DNA of 64,000 bases, taken from positions 2,418,001 through 2,482,000 of the forward strand of contig NZ_CP053985.1 in assembly GCF_013267355.1 (NCBI RefSeq). Reading direction: 5' to 3'. Positions within the stretch are counted from its first letter, which is position 1, and every line of letters starts with the position of its first letter. The position numbers were made by a program, and so were the translations under genes. Under the pieces are notes generated by a model. That model made no database searches, was not told the DNA's origin, and worked only from the letters and a program-made list of their open reading frames with translations. This DNA comes from Achromobacter pestifer (GTDB lineage: Bacteria > Pseudomonadota > Gammaproteobacteria > Burkholderiales > Burkholderiaceae_B). Shown here in pieces: positions 21,829 through 33,115 of the stretch.

Positions 21829-23055
21829 ATGTCAACGCCCATTTACCCTTCCGTGTCCCCGCAGCGCAGCGCCGCCGCCCTGGCATGGCCGGCCGCGCTG
21901 GCCTTGGCGGCCGCCATGGGGATAGGCCGGTTCGCCTTCACCCCGGTATGGCCCCTGATGGCGCAGGAGGCCGGCCTGTCGCTGGCGCAGGGCGGCTGGC
22001 TGGCCTCGGCCAACTATGCGGGCTATCTACTGGGCGCGCTGGCCGCCGTCGCTTGGCCCATCCGCCGGCTGCGCGGCACGCTGGCGGCCAGCCTGCTGGC
22101 GGTGGCGCTGCTGACCCTGGCCATGCCGCTCTGGCACGGCATGGCGATATGGTGCGCGCTGCGGCTGGCCGCCGGCTACGCCAGCGCCAGCGCCTTCATC
22201 TGCGTGGCGGCCTGGCGCGCGGTGCCCGCGGGCGATGCGCGCGAAGCCCACGCCTCGGCGGTGACCTATGCCGGCGTGGGTGCGGGCATCGCATTGACAG
22301 GACTGGCCTGCCTGGCCCTGGCGGCGTGGGACGCGCGCGCCGACACGGTCTGGATCGCGCTGGGCGGCCTGGCGTTGGCGCTGTCCGCGCTCGCCTGGCC
22401 GGGATTGCGCCGCCAGGCGACGCCGGCTGCTCCGCGCGCGGCCAGCGCGGCGCCCGCCGCCCGGCTGCCACGCGATATCCCGCGACTGGCGCTGCACTAT
22501 GGCGCGTTCGGCGTGGGCTACATCATTCCCGCCACCTTCCTGCCGGCGATGGCCAAGGAAATCATTCCCGACCCGGCCATATTCGGCTGGGCCTGGCCCC
22601 TCTTCGGCCTGGCGGCGGCCGTGTCCTGCCTGCTGGTGCCGCGGCTGGCGCGAGGCCGCGACAGCGTGCAGGTCTGGCGCGCCGCCCAGGCGCTCATGGC
22701 GCTGGGCATGCTGGCCGTGGCGGCCTGGCACCACATCGCGGCCGTGATCGTAGCCGCCGTGCTGGTGGGCGGGACTTTCATGGTGATCACACAGGCGGGC
22801 ATGCTGGCTGCGAGGCGTTCGGCCGGCGCCGCTGCGCCGCGCGCGGCAGCCCTCATGACCGCGGCTTTCGCCGCCGGGCAGATCCTGGGACCGCTGCTGG
22901 CGTCCTGGTCGGCGCATTGGGGCGCGGGCCTGCCGCAAGTGTTGGCGGCCAGCGCAGCGCTGCTGGCGCTGTCCGCGTGGCGTTTGGGAAAGATCACGAC
23001 AGATGACGTTGGCGCTGGGCATAATGCGATCGGCCCGCGGGCCCGTTCACATTAA
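21829..23055 (+). CDS. YbfB/YjiJ family MFS transporter
   Basis: A 408-residue integral membrane protein with about twelve helices in two halves joined by an Ala/Arg-rich loop near residues 200-215. The first helices carry AAAMGIGRFAFTPVWPLM, a hallmark of the YbfB/YjiJ branch of the major facilitator superfamily, whose substrates are mostly unknown. It is the first gene of a possible operon with the Bug protein 25 bp downstream and the nitronate monooxygenase, and is divergent from the LysR gene. Confidence 0.88.
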   Translation: MSTPIYPSVSPQRSAAALAWPAALALAAAMGIGRFAFTPVWPLMAQEAGLSLAQGGWLASANYAGYLLGALAAVAWPIRRLRGTLAASLLAVALLTLAMPLWHGMAIWCALRLAAGYASASAFICVAAWRAVPAGDAREAHASAVTYAGVGAGIALTGLACLALAAWDARADTVWIALGGLALALSALAWPGLRRQATPAAPRAASAAPAARLPRDIPRLALHYGAFGVGYIIPATFLPAMAKEIIPDPAIFGWAWPLFGLAAAVSCLLVPRLARGRDSVQVWRAAQALMALGMLAVAAWHHIAAVIVAAVLVGGTFMVITQAGMLAARRSAGAAAPRAAALMTAAFAAGQILGPLLASWSAHWGAGLPQVLAASAALLALSAWRLGKITTDDVGAGHNAIGPRARSH

Positions 23056-23080
23056 AAAAACAAAACCAGGAGTCATCTCT

Positions 23081-24058
23081 ATGAAATCGTTGCGTCCCCT
23101 TATTGCCGCCCTGGCAGCCACCGCCGCCTTCAGCGGCGCCGCCCAGGCCCAGACCGCCGACTGGCCAGCCAAGCCCATCACCATGATCGTGCCTTATGCG
23201 CCGGGCGGCTTCGCCGACACCCGCGTGCGCCTTTTGGCGCGCAAGCTGGGTGATTCGCTGGGCCAGCCCATCGTGGTCGAAAACAAGGCGGGCGCGGGCG
23301 GCGTGGTCGGCACCAACCTGATCGCGCGCGCCGCGCCGGACGGCTACACCATCGGCACGGGCAATCTGGCGCCCATGGCGGTCAATCCGACGCTGATGAA
23401 GGACATGCCGTACAACCCGCAGAAAGATTTGGCCCCGATCATCCTGATCGAAAACAGCCCGCTGGTGCTGAGCGTGAACAACGAACTGCCGGTGAAGACG
23501 CTGGCGGACCTGATCGCGCTGGCCAAGAAGCAGCCCGGCAAGCTGTCCTTCGGTTCGTCCGGCGTGGGCGGCGCGCATCACCTGTCCGGTGAAATGTTCC
23601 GCGAACAGGCCAAGATCGACATCGTCCACGTGCCCTACAAGGGCGGCAGCCTGGCCGCGACCGACCTGATGGGCGGCCACATCTCGATGATGTTCGAAAT
23701 GGGCTATTCCGCGCTGCCCGCGATCCAGGGCGCCAAGATCCACCCCATCGCGGTCACGTCGGCCAAGCGCCTGGCCGTGCTGCCCGACGTGCCGACCATG
23801 GCCGAATCCGGCCTGCCGGGCTTCGAGTCCTACAACTGGCAGGGCATCGTCGCCCCGGCCGGCACGCCCGCGCCCATCATCGCCAAGCTCAACGCCGAGT
23901 TCAACCGCATCCTGAAGGAGCCGGACGTGCAGAAGGCCATCGCCGACACCGGCAGTCAGGCCGGCGGCGGCACGCCCGAGGAATTCGGCGCCTTCATCAA
24001 GAGCGAAACCGAGAAGTGGGCCCACGTCATCAAGGCTGGGAACATCCAGCTTCAGTAA
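23081..24058 (+). CDS. Tripartite tricarboxylate transporter (Bug family) substrate-binding protein
   Basis: A 325-residue periplasmic binding protein with a signal peptide cleaved after AQAQ (about residue 24). Bug-family features are WPAKPITMIVPYAPGGFADT, the loop ENKAGAGGVVGTN, HVPYKGG and the C-terminal domain with LPGFESYNWQGIVAP. These proteins bind carboxylates or related small molecules and are greatly expanded in Bordetella and Achromobacter, mostly without linked membrane subunits, as here. ATG 23081 has CAGGAG upstream. It is co-directional with the monooxygenase gene 18 bp downstream. Confidence 0.92.
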   Translation: MKSLRPLIAALAATAAFSGAAQAQTADWPAKPITMIVPYAPGGFADTRVRLLARKLGDSLGQPIVVENKAGAGGVVGTNLIARAAPDGYTIGTGNLAPMAVNPTLMKDMPYNPQKDLAPIILIENSPLVLSVNNELPVKTLADLIALAKKQPGKLSFGSSGVGGAHHLSGEMFREQAKIDIVHVPYKGGSLAATDLMGGHISMMFEMGYSALPAIQGAKIHPIAVTSAKRLAVLPDVPTMAESGLPGFESYNWQGIVAPAGTPAPIIAKLNAEFNRILKEPDVQKAIADTGSQAGGGTPEEFGAFIKSETEKWAHVIKAGNIQLQ

Positions 24059-24076
24059 CCTTCCAGGAGTAATGCC

Positions 24077-25138
24077 ATGGCTACCCGTCTGACTGATCTG
24101 CTCAAGCTGCACCATCCCATCGTCCAGGCCCCCATGGCCGGCGGCGCCACGACGGTGGAGCTGGTTTCCGAAGCATCGAAGGCGGGCGTCCTGGGTTCGC
24201 TCGGGGCGGCCTATATGAGCCCCGAGCAGATCGAGGCGGCAGCGCGCGACATCCGTGCGCGCACGCCGCTGCCGTTCGCCATCAACCTGTTCGCATCGGT
24301 GCCGGAAGAACCCATGCGGGGCGACGCCGACCGCATGCTGGCGCTGATGACGCGCTATCACCAGCAGTTGGGCCTGCCGGCGCCCGCCGCGCCCGGCCCT
24401 CAAGCCGACCCGCTGCCGCAACAGATCGAGGCCATCCTGAGGGTGCGTCCGGCCGTCTTCAGCTTCACCTTCGGCCGCATGCCGGCCGCGGCCATCGCGC
24501 GCTGCCGCGAGCTGGGCATCCTGACCGTGGGCACCGCGACCACCGTGCGCGAAGCGGTCGCCCTTGAAGCGGACGGCGTGGACGCCATCGTGGCGCAGGG
24601 CGCCGAGGCCGGCGGCCACCGCGGCACCTTCCTGGGTGGTTTCGAGGAATCGCTGATCGGCACCATGGCGCTGGTGCCCCAGGTGGCCGATGCAGTCTCT
24701 GTCCCTGTTATTGCGTCCGGCGGCATCATGGACGGCCGCGGCATCGCCGCCGCGCTGGCCTTGGGCGCCGATCTGGCACAAATGGGGACGGCCTTTCTGA
24801 CCACCGAGGAATCCGGCATCAATGAAGCCTACAAGGCGCTGCTGCCCGCCTCCCGGGCAGAACAGTCGCGCGTGACGCGCGCGTTTTCCGGACGGCCGGC
24901 CCGCGGCATCGAAAACGCCTTCATGCGCGAAGCCGACGCGATTGCGGCCGACATCCTGCCGTATCCCCTGCAGAACGCACTGACGCGCCCCATGCGCACG
25001 GCGGGCGGCAAGGCCGGCAATACCGACGTACTGTCCCTGTGGGCCGGCCAGGGGGCCCCGCTCGCACGGCGCGAGAGCACCTCCGACCTGGTGGCGCGGC
25101 TGGCCCGGGAGACCGCGGCAGCGCAGGCGCGCCGCTGA
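24077..25138 (+). CDS. Nitronate monooxygenase (2-nitropropane dioxygenase family)
   Basis: A 353-residue FMN-dependent TIM-barrel enzyme that oxidises nitronates such as propionate-3-nitronate. Family sequences are HHPIVQAPMAGGATTVELV at the N-terminus, DAIVAQGAEAGGHRGTFLG with the catalytic His region, and the FMN phosphate-binding VIASGGIMDGRGIAAALALGA. The start ATG follows CCAGGAG. It is the last gene of the LysR-linked set. The link to the Bug protein suggests uptake and breakdown of a nitro- or carboxylate compound, which is only inference. Confidence 0.9.
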   Translation: MATRLTDLLKLHHPIVQAPMAGGATTVELVSEASKAGVLGSLGAAYMSPEQIEAAARDIRARTPLPFAINLFASVPEEPMRGDADRMLALMTRYHQQLGLPAPAAPGPQADPLPQQIEAILRVRPAVFSFTFGRMPAAAIARCRELGILTVGTATTVREAVALEADGVDAIVAQGAEAGGHRGTFLGGFEESLIGTMALVPQVADAVSVPVIASGGIMDGRGIAAALALGADLAQMGTAFLTTEESGINEAYKALLPASRAEQSRVTRAFSGRPARGIENAFMREADAIAADILPYPLQNALTRPMRTAGGKAGNTDVLSLWAGQGAPLARRESTSDLVARLARETAAAQARR

Positions 25139-25188
25139 ATATATTGTTCCCTGAATCGAAAACACTGTTCCACGCGCGGGCTCTCGCG

Positions 25189-25216
25189 TTGTGATTACAA
25201 AGCGTCGGGCTACAAT
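25189..25216 (+). promoter_or_regulatory. Predicted promoter of the mla operon
   Basis: TTGTGA (25189-25194) and TACAAT (25211-25216) are separated by 16 bp. Transcription would begin near 25223, leaving a leader of about 158 nt before mlaF. Confidence 0.5.
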
Positions 25217-25380
25217 GGCGCCTCGCCGCCGGGAGCCCAGGCCCGACCTCGCCCCCGGCATATGAGTAACAGGGCGCTTCCCGACGCCGCCTGTCTTCGC
25301 CGCGCCGGCTATGAATATTGCCGGTCGCATCGACCGGACAGCAGGGCAAGCTCCGCCGCCGAAACACCCTTTCGTTGCCC

Positions 25381-26217
25381 ATGCCCGCTCAAACCAGCAA
25401 GACCCCGGAATTCGCCCTGCGCCTGGAAGGTGTGGCGCTAGGCTATGGTGATTTCACCGTCTTGCGCGACATTTCCATGGACGTGCGCGCCGGCCAGGTG
25501 GTCGCCATCATGGGCGGCTCGGGATCGGGCAAGACCACGCTGTTGCGCGCGGCCACCGGCCAGCTCACCGCGCAACGCGGCCGGGTGCTGGCCTTCGGCC
25601 AGGACATGGCCCACGTCAGCCGCGCCGAACTGCAATCGCTGCGCACGCGCATGGGCGTCCTATTTCAGCAGGGTGCGCTTTTCACTGACCTGAATGTGTT
25701 CGAGAACGTGGCCTTCCCGCTGCGCGAGCACACCAAACTGGCGGAGCCCGAAGTCACCGAACGCGTGCTGGACAAGCTCGACGCCGTCGGCCTGCGCGCG
25801 GCCGCGCATCTGAAGGTGGCGGAAATCTCCGGCGGCATGGCCCGGCGCGTGGCGCTGGCCCGCGCCGTGGTGCTGGAGCCCGAACTCATTCTGTACGACG
25901 AGCCGTTTGCCGGACTGGACCCGATCTCGCTGGGCATTACCGCCCGCCTGATCCGCAACCTGGCCGACCGGCTCGGCTGTGCCTCGGTGTTGATCACGCA
26001 CGACGTGCATGAATCGTTTGCCATCGCGGACCAGGTGTACCTGGTCGGACAGGGCAAGCTTGCCGCCGCCGGCACCCCCGAAATGCTCTCGGCCTCGCAA
26101 GACCCCTACGTGCAGCAGTTCCTCAAAGGGGAGCCCGACGGCCCCGTCGCGTTCCAGTATCCCGAAACGCCCGCTTTCAAGAAGTGGCTTTCCCAACAGG
26201 AGGGGCGCCGCGCATGA
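25381..26217 (+). CDS. mlaF: Phospholipid transport ABC ATP-binding protein MlaF
   Basis: A 278-residue ATPase of the MlaFED system, which moves phospholipids between inner and outer membrane to keep outer-membrane asymmetry. Walker A is GGSGSGKTT, the signature is ISGGMARR, and Walker B is [13 protein letters not shown]. The start at ATG 25381 ([17 protein letters not shown]) fits the family; an in-frame start at 25318 adds 21 unlikely residues. No clear Shine-Dalgarno is visible before it. Its stop overlaps the mlaE start (ATGA). Confidence 0.93.
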   Translation: MPAQTSKTPEFALRLEGVALGYGDFTVLRDISMDVRAGQVVAIMGGSGSGKTTLLRAATGQLTAQRGRVLAFGQDMAHVSRAELQSLRTRMGVLFQQGALFTDLNVFENVAFPLREHTKLAEPEVTERVLDKLDAVGLRAAAHLKVAEISGGMARRVALARAVVLEPELILYDEPFAGLDPISLGITARLIRNLADRLGCASVLITHDVHESFAIADQVYLVGQGKLAAAGTPEMLSASQDPYVQQFLKGEPDGPVAFQYPETPAFKKWLSQQEGRRA

Positions 26218-27002
26218 GCGGATCCAACAACGCCATCGGCGCGCTGGGCGGCTGGGTACGCACCCGCGTTGCCGGCATCGGCTACTTCACCCGCTTCTTC
26301 GGCGCCATGCTGGGGCGCAGCGGCATTGCGCTGTCGCGTCCGCGCCTGGTGTCACAGCAGGTCCATTTCATCGGCAACTACTCGCTGCTGATCATTGCCG
26401 TGTCCGGCATGTTCGTGGGCTTCGTGCTGGGACTGCAGGGCTATTACACGCTGAACCGCTACGGCTCCGAAGAGGCGCTGGGCCTGCTGGTGGCCCTGTC
26501 GCTGGTGCGGGAACTCGGGCCCGTGGTCACGGCGCTGCTGTTCGCGGGCCGCGCGGGCACCTCGCTCACCGCGGAAATCGGCCTGATGAAGGCCGGCGAA
26601 CAACTGGCGGCCATGGAAGTCATGGCCGTCGACCCCATACGCCGCGTGCTGGTGCCGCGCCTGTGGGGCGGCATCATCGCCATGCCCATCCTGGCGGCGG
26701 TGTTCTCCATGGTGGGCATCCTGGGCGGCTGGGTCGTGGGCGTGCTGCTGATCGGCGTGGATGCCGGCGCGTTCTGGTCGCAAATGCAGAACGGCGTCGA
26801 CGTCTGGAAAGACGTGGCCAACGGCGTCATCAAGAGCCTGGTCTTCGGCGTCACCGTGACGCTGGTCGCGCTCTACGAGGGCTGGCAGGCCAAGCCCACC
26901 CCTGAAGGCGTTGCCCGCGCGACCACGCGCACCGTGGTGGTGGGCTCCCTGGCGGTACTTGGGCTGGACTTCCTGCTCACCGCCTTGATGTTTGGAAATT
27001 GA
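26214..27002 (+). CDS. mlaE: Phospholipid transport ABC permease MlaE
   Basis: The 262-residue inner-membrane permease of the Mla system. The MlaE domain covers about residues 45-260 with five to six helices and the coupling sequence [23 protein letters not shown] 26214 overlaps the mlaF stop codon and has GGAGGGG just upstream, indicating translational coupling. MlaD follows after 12 bp. Confidence 0.94.
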   Translation: MSGSNNAIGALGGWVRTRVAGIGYFTRFFGAMLGRSGIALSRPRLVSQQVHFIGNYSLLIIAVSGMFVGFVLGLQGYYTLNRYGSEEALGLLVALSLVRELGPVVTALLFAGRAGTSLTAEIGLMKAGEQLAAMEVMAVDPIRRVLVPRLWGGIIAMPILAAVFSMVGILGGWVVGVLLIGVDAGAFWSQMQNGVDVWKDVANGVIKSLVFGVTVTLVALYEGWQAKPTPEGVARATTRTVVVGSLAVLGLDFLLTALMFGN

Positions 27003-27014
27003 TACGGATCGATC

Positions 27015-27512
27015 ATGTCTCGCGAAAAAACCGACTTCTGGGTAGGCCTGTTTGTATTACTGGGCGCGGTCGCGCTGGCGTTCCTGGCGTTGCGCGCCGG
27101 CAACTTGAGCACCTTTTCTTTCGCCCCGACCTATACGCTGACGGCCAACTTCGATAACGTAGGCGGCCTCAAGGTGCGCGCGCCCGTCAAGAGCGCGGGG
27201 GTCGTCGTGGGCCGGGTTGCCGGCATCTCGTTCGACGACAAGACCTTCCAGGCGGTCGTCTCGGTCAACCTGGAAACGGCCTATCAGTTCCCCAAGGACA
27301 CTTCGGCGTCCATCCTGACCTCGGGCCTGCTGGGCGAGCAATACCTGGGCCTGAGCGCGGGCAGCGAAGAGGAAAACTTTGCCGACGGCGGCAAGATCCG
27401 CTACACGCAAAGCGCTGTGGTGCTTGAACAACTGATCAGCCAGTTCCTGTACGGGTCGGCGGAGAAGCAAGGCTCGAGCGCGCCGGAACCCGCCGCGAAA
27501 ACACCAAATTAA
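27015..27512 (+). CDS. mlaD: Outer-membrane asymmetry protein MlaD (MCE domain)
   Basis: A 165-residue protein with one N-terminal membrane anchor (about residues 8-25) and a periplasmic MCE domain (about 38-115: YTLTANFDNVGGLKVRAPVK, SAGVVVGRV, GLLGEQYLGL). MlaD forms the hexameric ring that carries lipid from the permease to MlaC. The length is normal for the family. It is the third gene of the operon and is followed 81 bp later by mlaA. Confidence 0.94.
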   Translation: MSREKTDFWVGLFVLLGAVALAFLALRAGNLSTFSFAPTYTLTANFDNVGGLKVRAPVKSAGVVVGRVAGISFDDKTFQAVVSVNLETAYQFPKDTSASILTSGLLGEQYLGLSAGSEEENFADGGKIRYTQSAVVLEQLISQFLYGSAEKQGSSAPEPAAKTPN

Positions 27513-27593
27513 AGACAATGCGACAGACGCGGTAACAGCAGCGCGTCCAAGGTACGCAATATCATAAGAATCGTTGATAGGGATGCCCTGATC

Positions 27594-28412
27594 ATGAACA
27601 AGAAAACTATTTGCAGGATTGCCACCGTCGCCGCCGCGGGCGCTCTGATGGCAGGCTGCGCCGCGCCGCAGAACCCGGATCCCCGCGATCCCTGGGAAGG
27701 CTTCAACCGGGGCGTCTATAAATTCAACGACACCGTCGACCGCGCCGTCTTCAAGCCGGTGGCGCAGGCCTACACCTTCGTCACGCCGCAGCCGGTGCGC
27801 AGCTGCGTGCACAACATCTTCAGCAACGTCGGCGAACTCTGGTCCGGCACCAACAGCTTCCTGCAAGGCCGCGGCCACGACTTCGTCAACACGCTGGGCC
27901 GCTTCCTGTTCAACACCACCATGGGCGTGGGCGGCTGCTTCGACGTCGCCTCGGCCAACGGCGCGCGCCGCATCCCGAACGACTTCGGCACCACGCTGGG
28001 CGTGTGGGGCTTCAGCCAGGGCCCGTACCTGGTGCTGCCGTTCTTCGGCTCGTCTTCCGTGCGCGACGGCGCAGGCCTGATCGGCGACTACGCCGGCACC
28101 ACCTACGGCTACATGGGCGTCGATTCCATCGACAACGTCCGCCTGCGCAATTCGCTGTGGGGCCTGCGCGTGGTCGATACGCGCGCCAGCCTGCTGAGCG
28201 CCACCGACACCATCGACCGCGTTGCGCTCGACCCCTACAGCTTCGTGCGCGACGCCTATCTGCAGCGCCGCGCCGCCATGGTGCTGGGCCAGAAGGTGGA
28301 CGACGAGTCCTCGCTGCCCAACTACGAAGACGACGAGGACGACGCTGCCCCCGCCGCGCAGCCGGCGGCACAGCCCGCTGCGCAACCCGCCGCGCAACCT
28401 GCAGCCAAGTAA
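27594..28412 (+). CDS. mlaA: Outer-membrane lipoprotein MlaA (VacJ)
   Basis: A 272-residue lipoprotein that removes misplaced phospholipids from the outer leaflet. The signal peptide ends in the lipobox MAGC (Cys22). The MlaA domain follows (DPWEGFNRGVYKFNDTVDR, SCVHNIFSNV, SQGPYLVLPFFGSSSVRDG). The extreme C-terminus is an acidic stretch and five Pro-Ala-Ala-Gln/Lys units, a tail beyond the usual domain. In this group mlaA is encoded with mlaFED and mlaC, unlike in E. coli. Confidence 0.94.
   Translation: MNKKTICRIATVAAAGALMAGCAAPQNPDPRDPWEGFNRGVYKFNDTVDRAVFKPVAQAYTFVTPQPVRSCVHNIFSNVGELWSGTNSFLQGRGHDFVNTLGRFLFNTTMGVGGCFDVASANGARRIPNDFGTTLGVWGFSQGPYLVLPFFGSSSVRDGAGLIGDYAGTTYGYMGVDSIDNVRLRNSLWGLRVVDTRASLLSATDTIDRVALDPYSFVRDAYLQRRAAMVLGQKVDDESSLPNYEDDEDDAAPAAQPAAQPAAQPAAQPAAK
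28350..28409 (+). repeat. Five 12-bp coding repeats in mlaA (Pro-Ala-Ala-Gln)
   Basis: Five consecutive 12-nt units encode PAAQ four times and PAAK once at the very end of mlaA. The units differ at third codon positions, so they are not recent identical copies, but such arrays can still vary in length between strains. Confidence 0.75.
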
Positions 28413-28451
28413 GCCGCAGCGCTGCGCCATCAGTACAAGTAAGGAGTTTTG

Positions 28452-29081
28452 ATGCGAGTACCCTTTGTTTCCCTGCTGCAGCGTCTGGCTTTCATGGGCC
28501 TGCTGGCCCTGGGCCTGACCGCCGGCGCGCAGGCCAAACCCGACCCCAACGGTTCTCCCGACCAGTTCGTGCTGGCCACCGCCAATGAGGCCCTGGACGT
28601 GCTGAAGGCCGACGGCTCCGTCAAGGCCGGCAACCCCGCCCGCATCAATCAGGTCGTCAACGAACACATCCTGCCCTACGTCAACTTCCAGAAAACCACG
28701 CGGCTGGCCGCCGGCCGCTACTGGCGCCAGGCCAACGATGTGCAGAAAAAGGAACTGGCCGAAGCCTTCCGCGGCACCTTGGTGCGCACCTACAGCGGCG
28801 CGCTGACCCGCGTCACGTCCAGCACCACGGTCCGCGCGCTGCCGTTCCGCGGCGATCCCAAGGCCGACGACGTGGTCGTGCGCACCTTGATCTCCCAGGG
28901 CAACGACCAGCCCGTGGGCGTCGACTACCGCCTGGAAAAGACTGCCCAGGGCTGGAAGATCTACGACATGAACGTCGAAGGCATCTGGCTCATCGAGAAC
29001 TACCGCAACCAGTTCGCGCAGCAGATCAACCGCGACGGCATCGACGGCCTGATCAAGGCGTTGAACCAACGCAACCAATGA
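28452..29081 (+). CDS. mlaC: Periplasmic phospholipid-binding protein MlaC
   Basis: A 209-residue periplasmic shuttle that takes phospholipid between MlaA and MlaD. A signal peptide (about residues 1-23, ending in GAQA) precedes the MlaC/Ttg2D domain with HILPYVNFQKTTRLAAGRYW, LVRTYSGALTRV and YRLEKTAQGWKIYDMNVEG. ATG 28452 is preceded by AAGGAG with good spacing. It ends the mla operon: a strong terminator follows and no mlaB (STAS protein) is found. Confidence 0.94.
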   Translation: MRVPFVSLLQRLAFMGLLALGLTAGAQAKPDPNGSPDQFVLATANEALDVLKADGSVKAGNPARINQVVNEHILPYVNFQKTTRLAAGRYWRQANDVQKKELAEAFRGTLVRTYSGALTRVTSSTTVRALPFRGDPKADDVVVRTLISQGNDQPVGVDYRLEKTAQGWKIYDMNVEGIWLIENYRNQFAQQINRDGIDGLIKALNQRNQ

Positions 29082-29098
29082 CCGGCCTTGCGGCTGTC

Positions 29099-29140
29099 GC
29101 GGCCCGGCGCGCCCTTGTGGCCCGCCGGGCCGCTTGTTTT
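29099..29140 (+). terminator. Terminator of the mla operon
   Basis: A perfect 11-bp GC stem (29099-29109 with 29123-29133) with a 13-nt loop is followed by TTGTTTT. It lies 18 bp after mlaC and separates mla from the exporter/murA/his block. A TATAAT (29209-29214) downstream may start that block, but no fitting -35 was seen. Confidence 0.85.
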
Positions 29141-29250
29141 AGGGACAGACCATCCGGATACCCGGGGGGATGCCAGGGCTACCGGCCGGGACGGCAGCGA
29201 CGCGCTTATATAATGATCAATTCGCTCTTTTCGGGCCATCTCCCGCCGTC

Positions 29251-30063
29251 ATGTCCGCCGTCAGTCTAGAAAACGTCTCCAAGGTCTACTCCCCGCGCCA
29301 GCGCGGCTGGCAGAAGCTGCTCGGACGCCCGCCCGCCGCCGGCTTCCAGGCGCTGGACAATGTCAGCCTGAACATCGAGCACGGCGAGTTCTTCGGCCTG
29401 CTCGGCCCCAATGGCGCCGGCAAGACCACGCTGATCTCGATCCTGGCCGGCCTGGCGCACGCCAGTTCGGGCCGCGCCACGGTCTGTGGATACGACGTCG
29501 TGGCCGACTACAAGTCGGCGCGGCGGGCCTTGGGCGTAGTGCCGCAAGAACTGGTCTATGACCCGTTCTTCACGGTGCGCGAAACCCTGCGCATCCAGTC
29601 CGGCTATTTCGGCCTGCGCAAGAACGACGACTGGATCGACGAAATCTTGTTCAACCTGGGGCTGGCCGACAAGGCCAACTCCAATATGCGGGCTCTGTCC
29701 GGCGGCATGAAGCGCCGCGTGCTAGTGGCCCAGGCGCTGGTGCACCGTCCGCCCGTGATCGTGCTGGACGAACCCACCGCCGGCGTGGACGTGGACCTGC
29801 GCCGCACGCTGTGGGAATTCATTTCGCGCCTGAACAAGGCCGGCCACACCATCATGCTGACCACCCACTACCTGGAAGAAGCGGAAGCCCTGTGCGGCCG
29901 CATCGCCATGCTCAAGCGCGGCCGCATCGTGGCGCTGGACACCACCCAGGCCCTGATGGCCCGCGTCGGCGGCGTCGACCTGGAAGACGCCTTCGTGCGC
30001 ATCATGCACGCAGGCGACGAACAACCCGCGCCCGCCCTGCAACCCGAAGAGATCTCGTCATGA
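29251..30063 (+). CDS. ABC exporter ATP-binding protein (YadG-like)
   Basis: A 270-residue ATPase with Walker A GPNGAGKTT, signature LSGGMKRR and Walker B VIVLDEPTAGVD, followed by the H-loop LTTHYLEEAEAL. It matches the ABC-2 exporter class typified by YadG, whose substrate is unknown. ATG 29251 (MSAVSLENVSKVY) gives a normal N-terminus; the frame upstream is not protein-like. It overlaps the permease gene by 4 bp and always sits between mla and murA in this group. Confidence 0.9.
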   Translation: MSAVSLENVSKVYSPRQRGWQKLLGRPPAAGFQALDNVSLNIEHGEFFGLLGPNGAGKTTLISILAGLAHASSGRATVCGYDVVADYKSARRALGVVPQELVYDPFFTVRETLRIQSGYFGLRKNDDWIDEILFNLGLADKANSNMRALSGGMKRRVLVAQALVHRPPVIVLDEPTAGVDVDLRRTLWEFISRLNKAGHTIMLTTHYLEEAEALCGRIAMLKRGRIVALDTTQALMARVGGVDLEDAFVRIMHAGDEQPAPALQPEEISS

Positions 30064-30872
30064 CCCAGCCCGCCGCGACCGCCAGCCAGCCGCTGGTGCA
30101 GCCCCGCCTGGATGCGGGCTCCGGCTTCCCGACCTTGCTGCGCAAGGAATTGCTGCGCTTCTGGAAGGTCAGCTTCCAGACCATCGCCGCCCCGGTCATC
30201 ACCGCGCTGCTGTACCTGCTGGTCTTCGCCCATGTGCTGGAAGGCCGCGTCATGGTGTACGGCAGCGTGCCCTACACGGCGTTCCTGATTCCCGGGCTCA
30301 TGATGATGAGCATGCTGCAGAACGCCTTCGCCAATCCCTCGTCCTCGCTCATCCAGAGCCGCATCACGGGCAACCTGGTCTTCATGCTGCTGCCGCCGCT
30401 GTCGCACCGCGACATCTTCGCCGCCTACGTGCTGGCGGCGATCGTGCGCGGCCTCGCGGTCGGACTGTGCGTGTGGGTGGTGGCGCTGTTCTTCGTGTCG
30501 CTGATCCCGGCCCACCCGCTGTGGCTGGCCGTCTTCGCCGTGCTGGCCTGCGGCATCATGGGCGTGCTGGGCCTGATCGCCGGCCTCTGGTCCGAGAAAT
30601 TCGACCAGCTCGCGGCCTTCCAGAACTTCCTCATCATGCCGGCCACCTTCCTGTCCGGCGTGTTCTATTCCATCCATACGCTCCCCGCCTTCTGGCAGAG
30701 CGTGTCCCACTGGAACCCCATCTTCTACACCATCGACGGCTTCCGCTACGGATTCTTCTCGGTGTCGGACGTCTCCCCCTGGCGCAGCCTGGCGGTGGTG
30801 ACGGGGGTGTTCCTCGCGCTATCGCTCTATGCGCTGCGGCTACTGGCCAGCGGCTACAAACTCAGGAACTGA
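30060..30872 (+). CDS. ABC-2 type exporter permease (YadH-like)
   Basis: A 270-residue membrane protein with six helices. It has the ABC-2 family sequences LLRKELLRFWKVSFQTIAAP at the N-terminus and FLSGVFYSIHTLPAFWQSV near the C-terminus. It forms an exporter with the preceding ATPase (ATGA overlap shows coupling). Its substrate is unknown. Its neighbours act in cell-envelope assembly (mla, murA), which makes an envelope-related cargo plausible but unproven. Confidence 0.9.
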   Translation: MTQPAATASQPLVQPRLDAGSGFPTLLRKELLRFWKVSFQTIAAPVITALLYLLVFAHVLEGRVMVYGSVPYTAFLIPGLMMMSMLQNAFANPSSSLIQSRITGNLVFMLLPPLSHRDIFAAYVLAAIVRGLAVGLCVWVVALFFVSLIPAHPLWLAVFAVLACGIMGVLGLIAGLWSEKFDQLAAFQNFLIMPATFLSGVFYSIHTLPAFWQSVSHWNPIFYTIDGFRYGFFSVSDVSPWRSLAVVTGVFLALSLYALRLLASGYKLRN

Positions 30873-30877
30873 CGTCC

Positions 30878-33062
<2,185 letters not shown>

Positions 33063-33115
33063 CCCTCGCCCGCCGCGACGCCGCGGCGGCCGTTACCTGC
33101 TTGCTGCATGACGCC

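Noticed and set aside
28350..28409. Possible short repeat array or CRISPR-like pattern
   Set aside because: It is a coding Pro-Ala-Ala-Gln tail in mlaA with 12-bp units, no spacers and no cas genes.
29079..29269. Small frame after mlaC as a candidate mlaB
   Set aside because: Its translation is Arg/Ala-rich with no STAS motif, and it runs through the terminator hairpin.
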